From: Pseudochrobactrum saccharolyticum
Lineage (GTDB): Bacteria > Pseudomonadota > Alphaproteobacteria > Rhizobiales > Rhizobiaceae
Assembly: GCF_008801715.1 (NCBI RefSeq)
Contig: NZ_VZPG01000001.1
Location: 1,397,589-1,461,588 of the forward strand
Direction: 5' to 3'
DNA: 64,000 nt
Positions 63,702 to 64,000 of the stretch are shown here, in pieces. Numbering within the stretch: the stretch's first letter is position 1; every line of letters starts with the position of its first letter. Position numbers and translations under genes: made by a program. The notes below the pieces were generated by a model. That model was not told the origin of the DNA and searched no databases. It saw only the letters and a program-made list of their open reading frames with translations.

Positions 63702-64000
63702 TATGCTCTGCTATATATAATGTGTAGTGTGGCTTGCAGAGACATAGAGAATCTCCACTCCATAGCGCCCAATCATTGGTTAATGCTTGCATAAAATCTA
63801 AAGTTTTCCCTGTGGAAAGAAAGTTTGCGATTTGTGTAATTTTTTTGAAAAGTCGTGTTGACAGTTTGGGAGAGTGGGGTCTATATAGCGACACAACGAG
63901 GGCGGCGGCGCTGCTAGCGGCAGAGAGCTTCGCCCCTGATATTGGTTGACTGAGGAATTGGTTAGCTGGTTAAAGCACTGAAAAGATTGAGAGATTGATT
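63702..64000 (+). promoter_or_regulatory. Probable rRNA operon promoter and 16S leader start
   Basis: A near-ideal promoter, TTGACA (63858-63863) and CTATAT (63881-63886) at 17-base spacing, is followed by CGACACAACGAGGGCGGCGG and GGCAGAGAGCTTCGCCCTG-like sequence. This strongly resembles the 5' leader of rrn operons in Rhizobiales. The 16S gene would start beyond the window. Bases 63702-63857 are AT-rich upstream sequence without an ORF. Confidence 0.65.

Overview
The window reads as a chromosomal segment of an alphaproteobacterium of the order Hyphomicrobiales (Rhizobiales), most likely from the Brucella/Ochrobactrum/Pseudochrobactrum side. This is inferred from gene content and order: hemD, a mitofilin-like protein and HemY; metX-metW beside hisC-tyrC; argH, a small LptM-type lipoprotein and a TIGR02302 protein; CnoX, a Lon-substrate-domain protein and Trm112; and leuB, asd and leuD. 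Dispersed palindromic intergenic elements of the kind common in this order also fit. Nearly all genes are chromosomal housekeeping genes. I see no prophage, insertion sequence, integron, CRISPR array or plasmid backbone.

Layout. 1-6.9 kb: 3' part of hemD, mitofilin-like and HemY membrane proteins, a TerB-like protein, aquaporin Z, a small lipoprotein and a methyltransferase. 6.9-11.2 kb: metX-metW divergent from hisC-tyrC. 11.3-18.7 kb: DUF2125, a gamma-glutamylcyclotransferase, YggT, pyrophosphatase, a PlsC-type acyltransferase, YdcF, ftsEX and hpt. 18.9-26.2 kb: a TIGR02302 protein, lptM, argH, a TlpA thioredoxin, a LysE exporter, a DUF188 protein and a DMT transporter. 26.3-31.4 kb: a phosphodiesterase plus ABC importer operon of UgpBAEC type. 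31.5-35.3 kb: the sitABCD manganese/iron importer, with the 5' remnant of a Fur-family (Irr-like) regulator divergent from it. 35.4-35.9 kb: two tRNA-Gly(GCC) genes in a tandem duplication. 36.2-38.9 kb: ProXp-ala, CnoX, a Lon-substrate-domain protein and Trm112. 39.3-44.1 kb: leuB, a large MHS-type transporter, and asd with a leader peptide. 44.1-50.7 kb: YihY, an SDR, a twin-TM protein, an ATP:cobalamin adenosyltransferase, etfBA, 3-hydroxybutyryl-CoA dehydrogenase and an overlooked 42-aa ORF. 50.8-58.9 kb: DoxX, cysK, a universal stress protein behind an FNR box, typA, mgtE, and a MarR/MFS pair. 59-64 kb: an M3 peptidase, DUF1737, a CitE-like lyase, leuD, and a zincin-like protein with a broken metal site. 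The window ends in what looks like the promoter and leader of an rRNA operon.

The most notable observation is upstream of asd. A 52-codon ORF with a good ribosome binding site ends in a tract made almost entirely of Thr, Lys, Ile and Met codons. These include the end products of the pathway that Asd feeds. Hairpins that could act as an attenuator follow it. This looks like an aspartate-family attenuation leader that I do not recognise from known alphaproteobacterial leaders. Other leads are the Irr-like remnant at the sit promoter, a consensus CtrA site upstream of ftsEX, two parS-like palindromes, a roughly 185-residue insertion in an MHS transporter, and an intergenic hairpin element whose two copies show covarying stem bases.

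All functions are assigned by reading motifs, with no database search. Starts were moved from the longest ORF where a ribosome binding site and family length favoured an internal codon.
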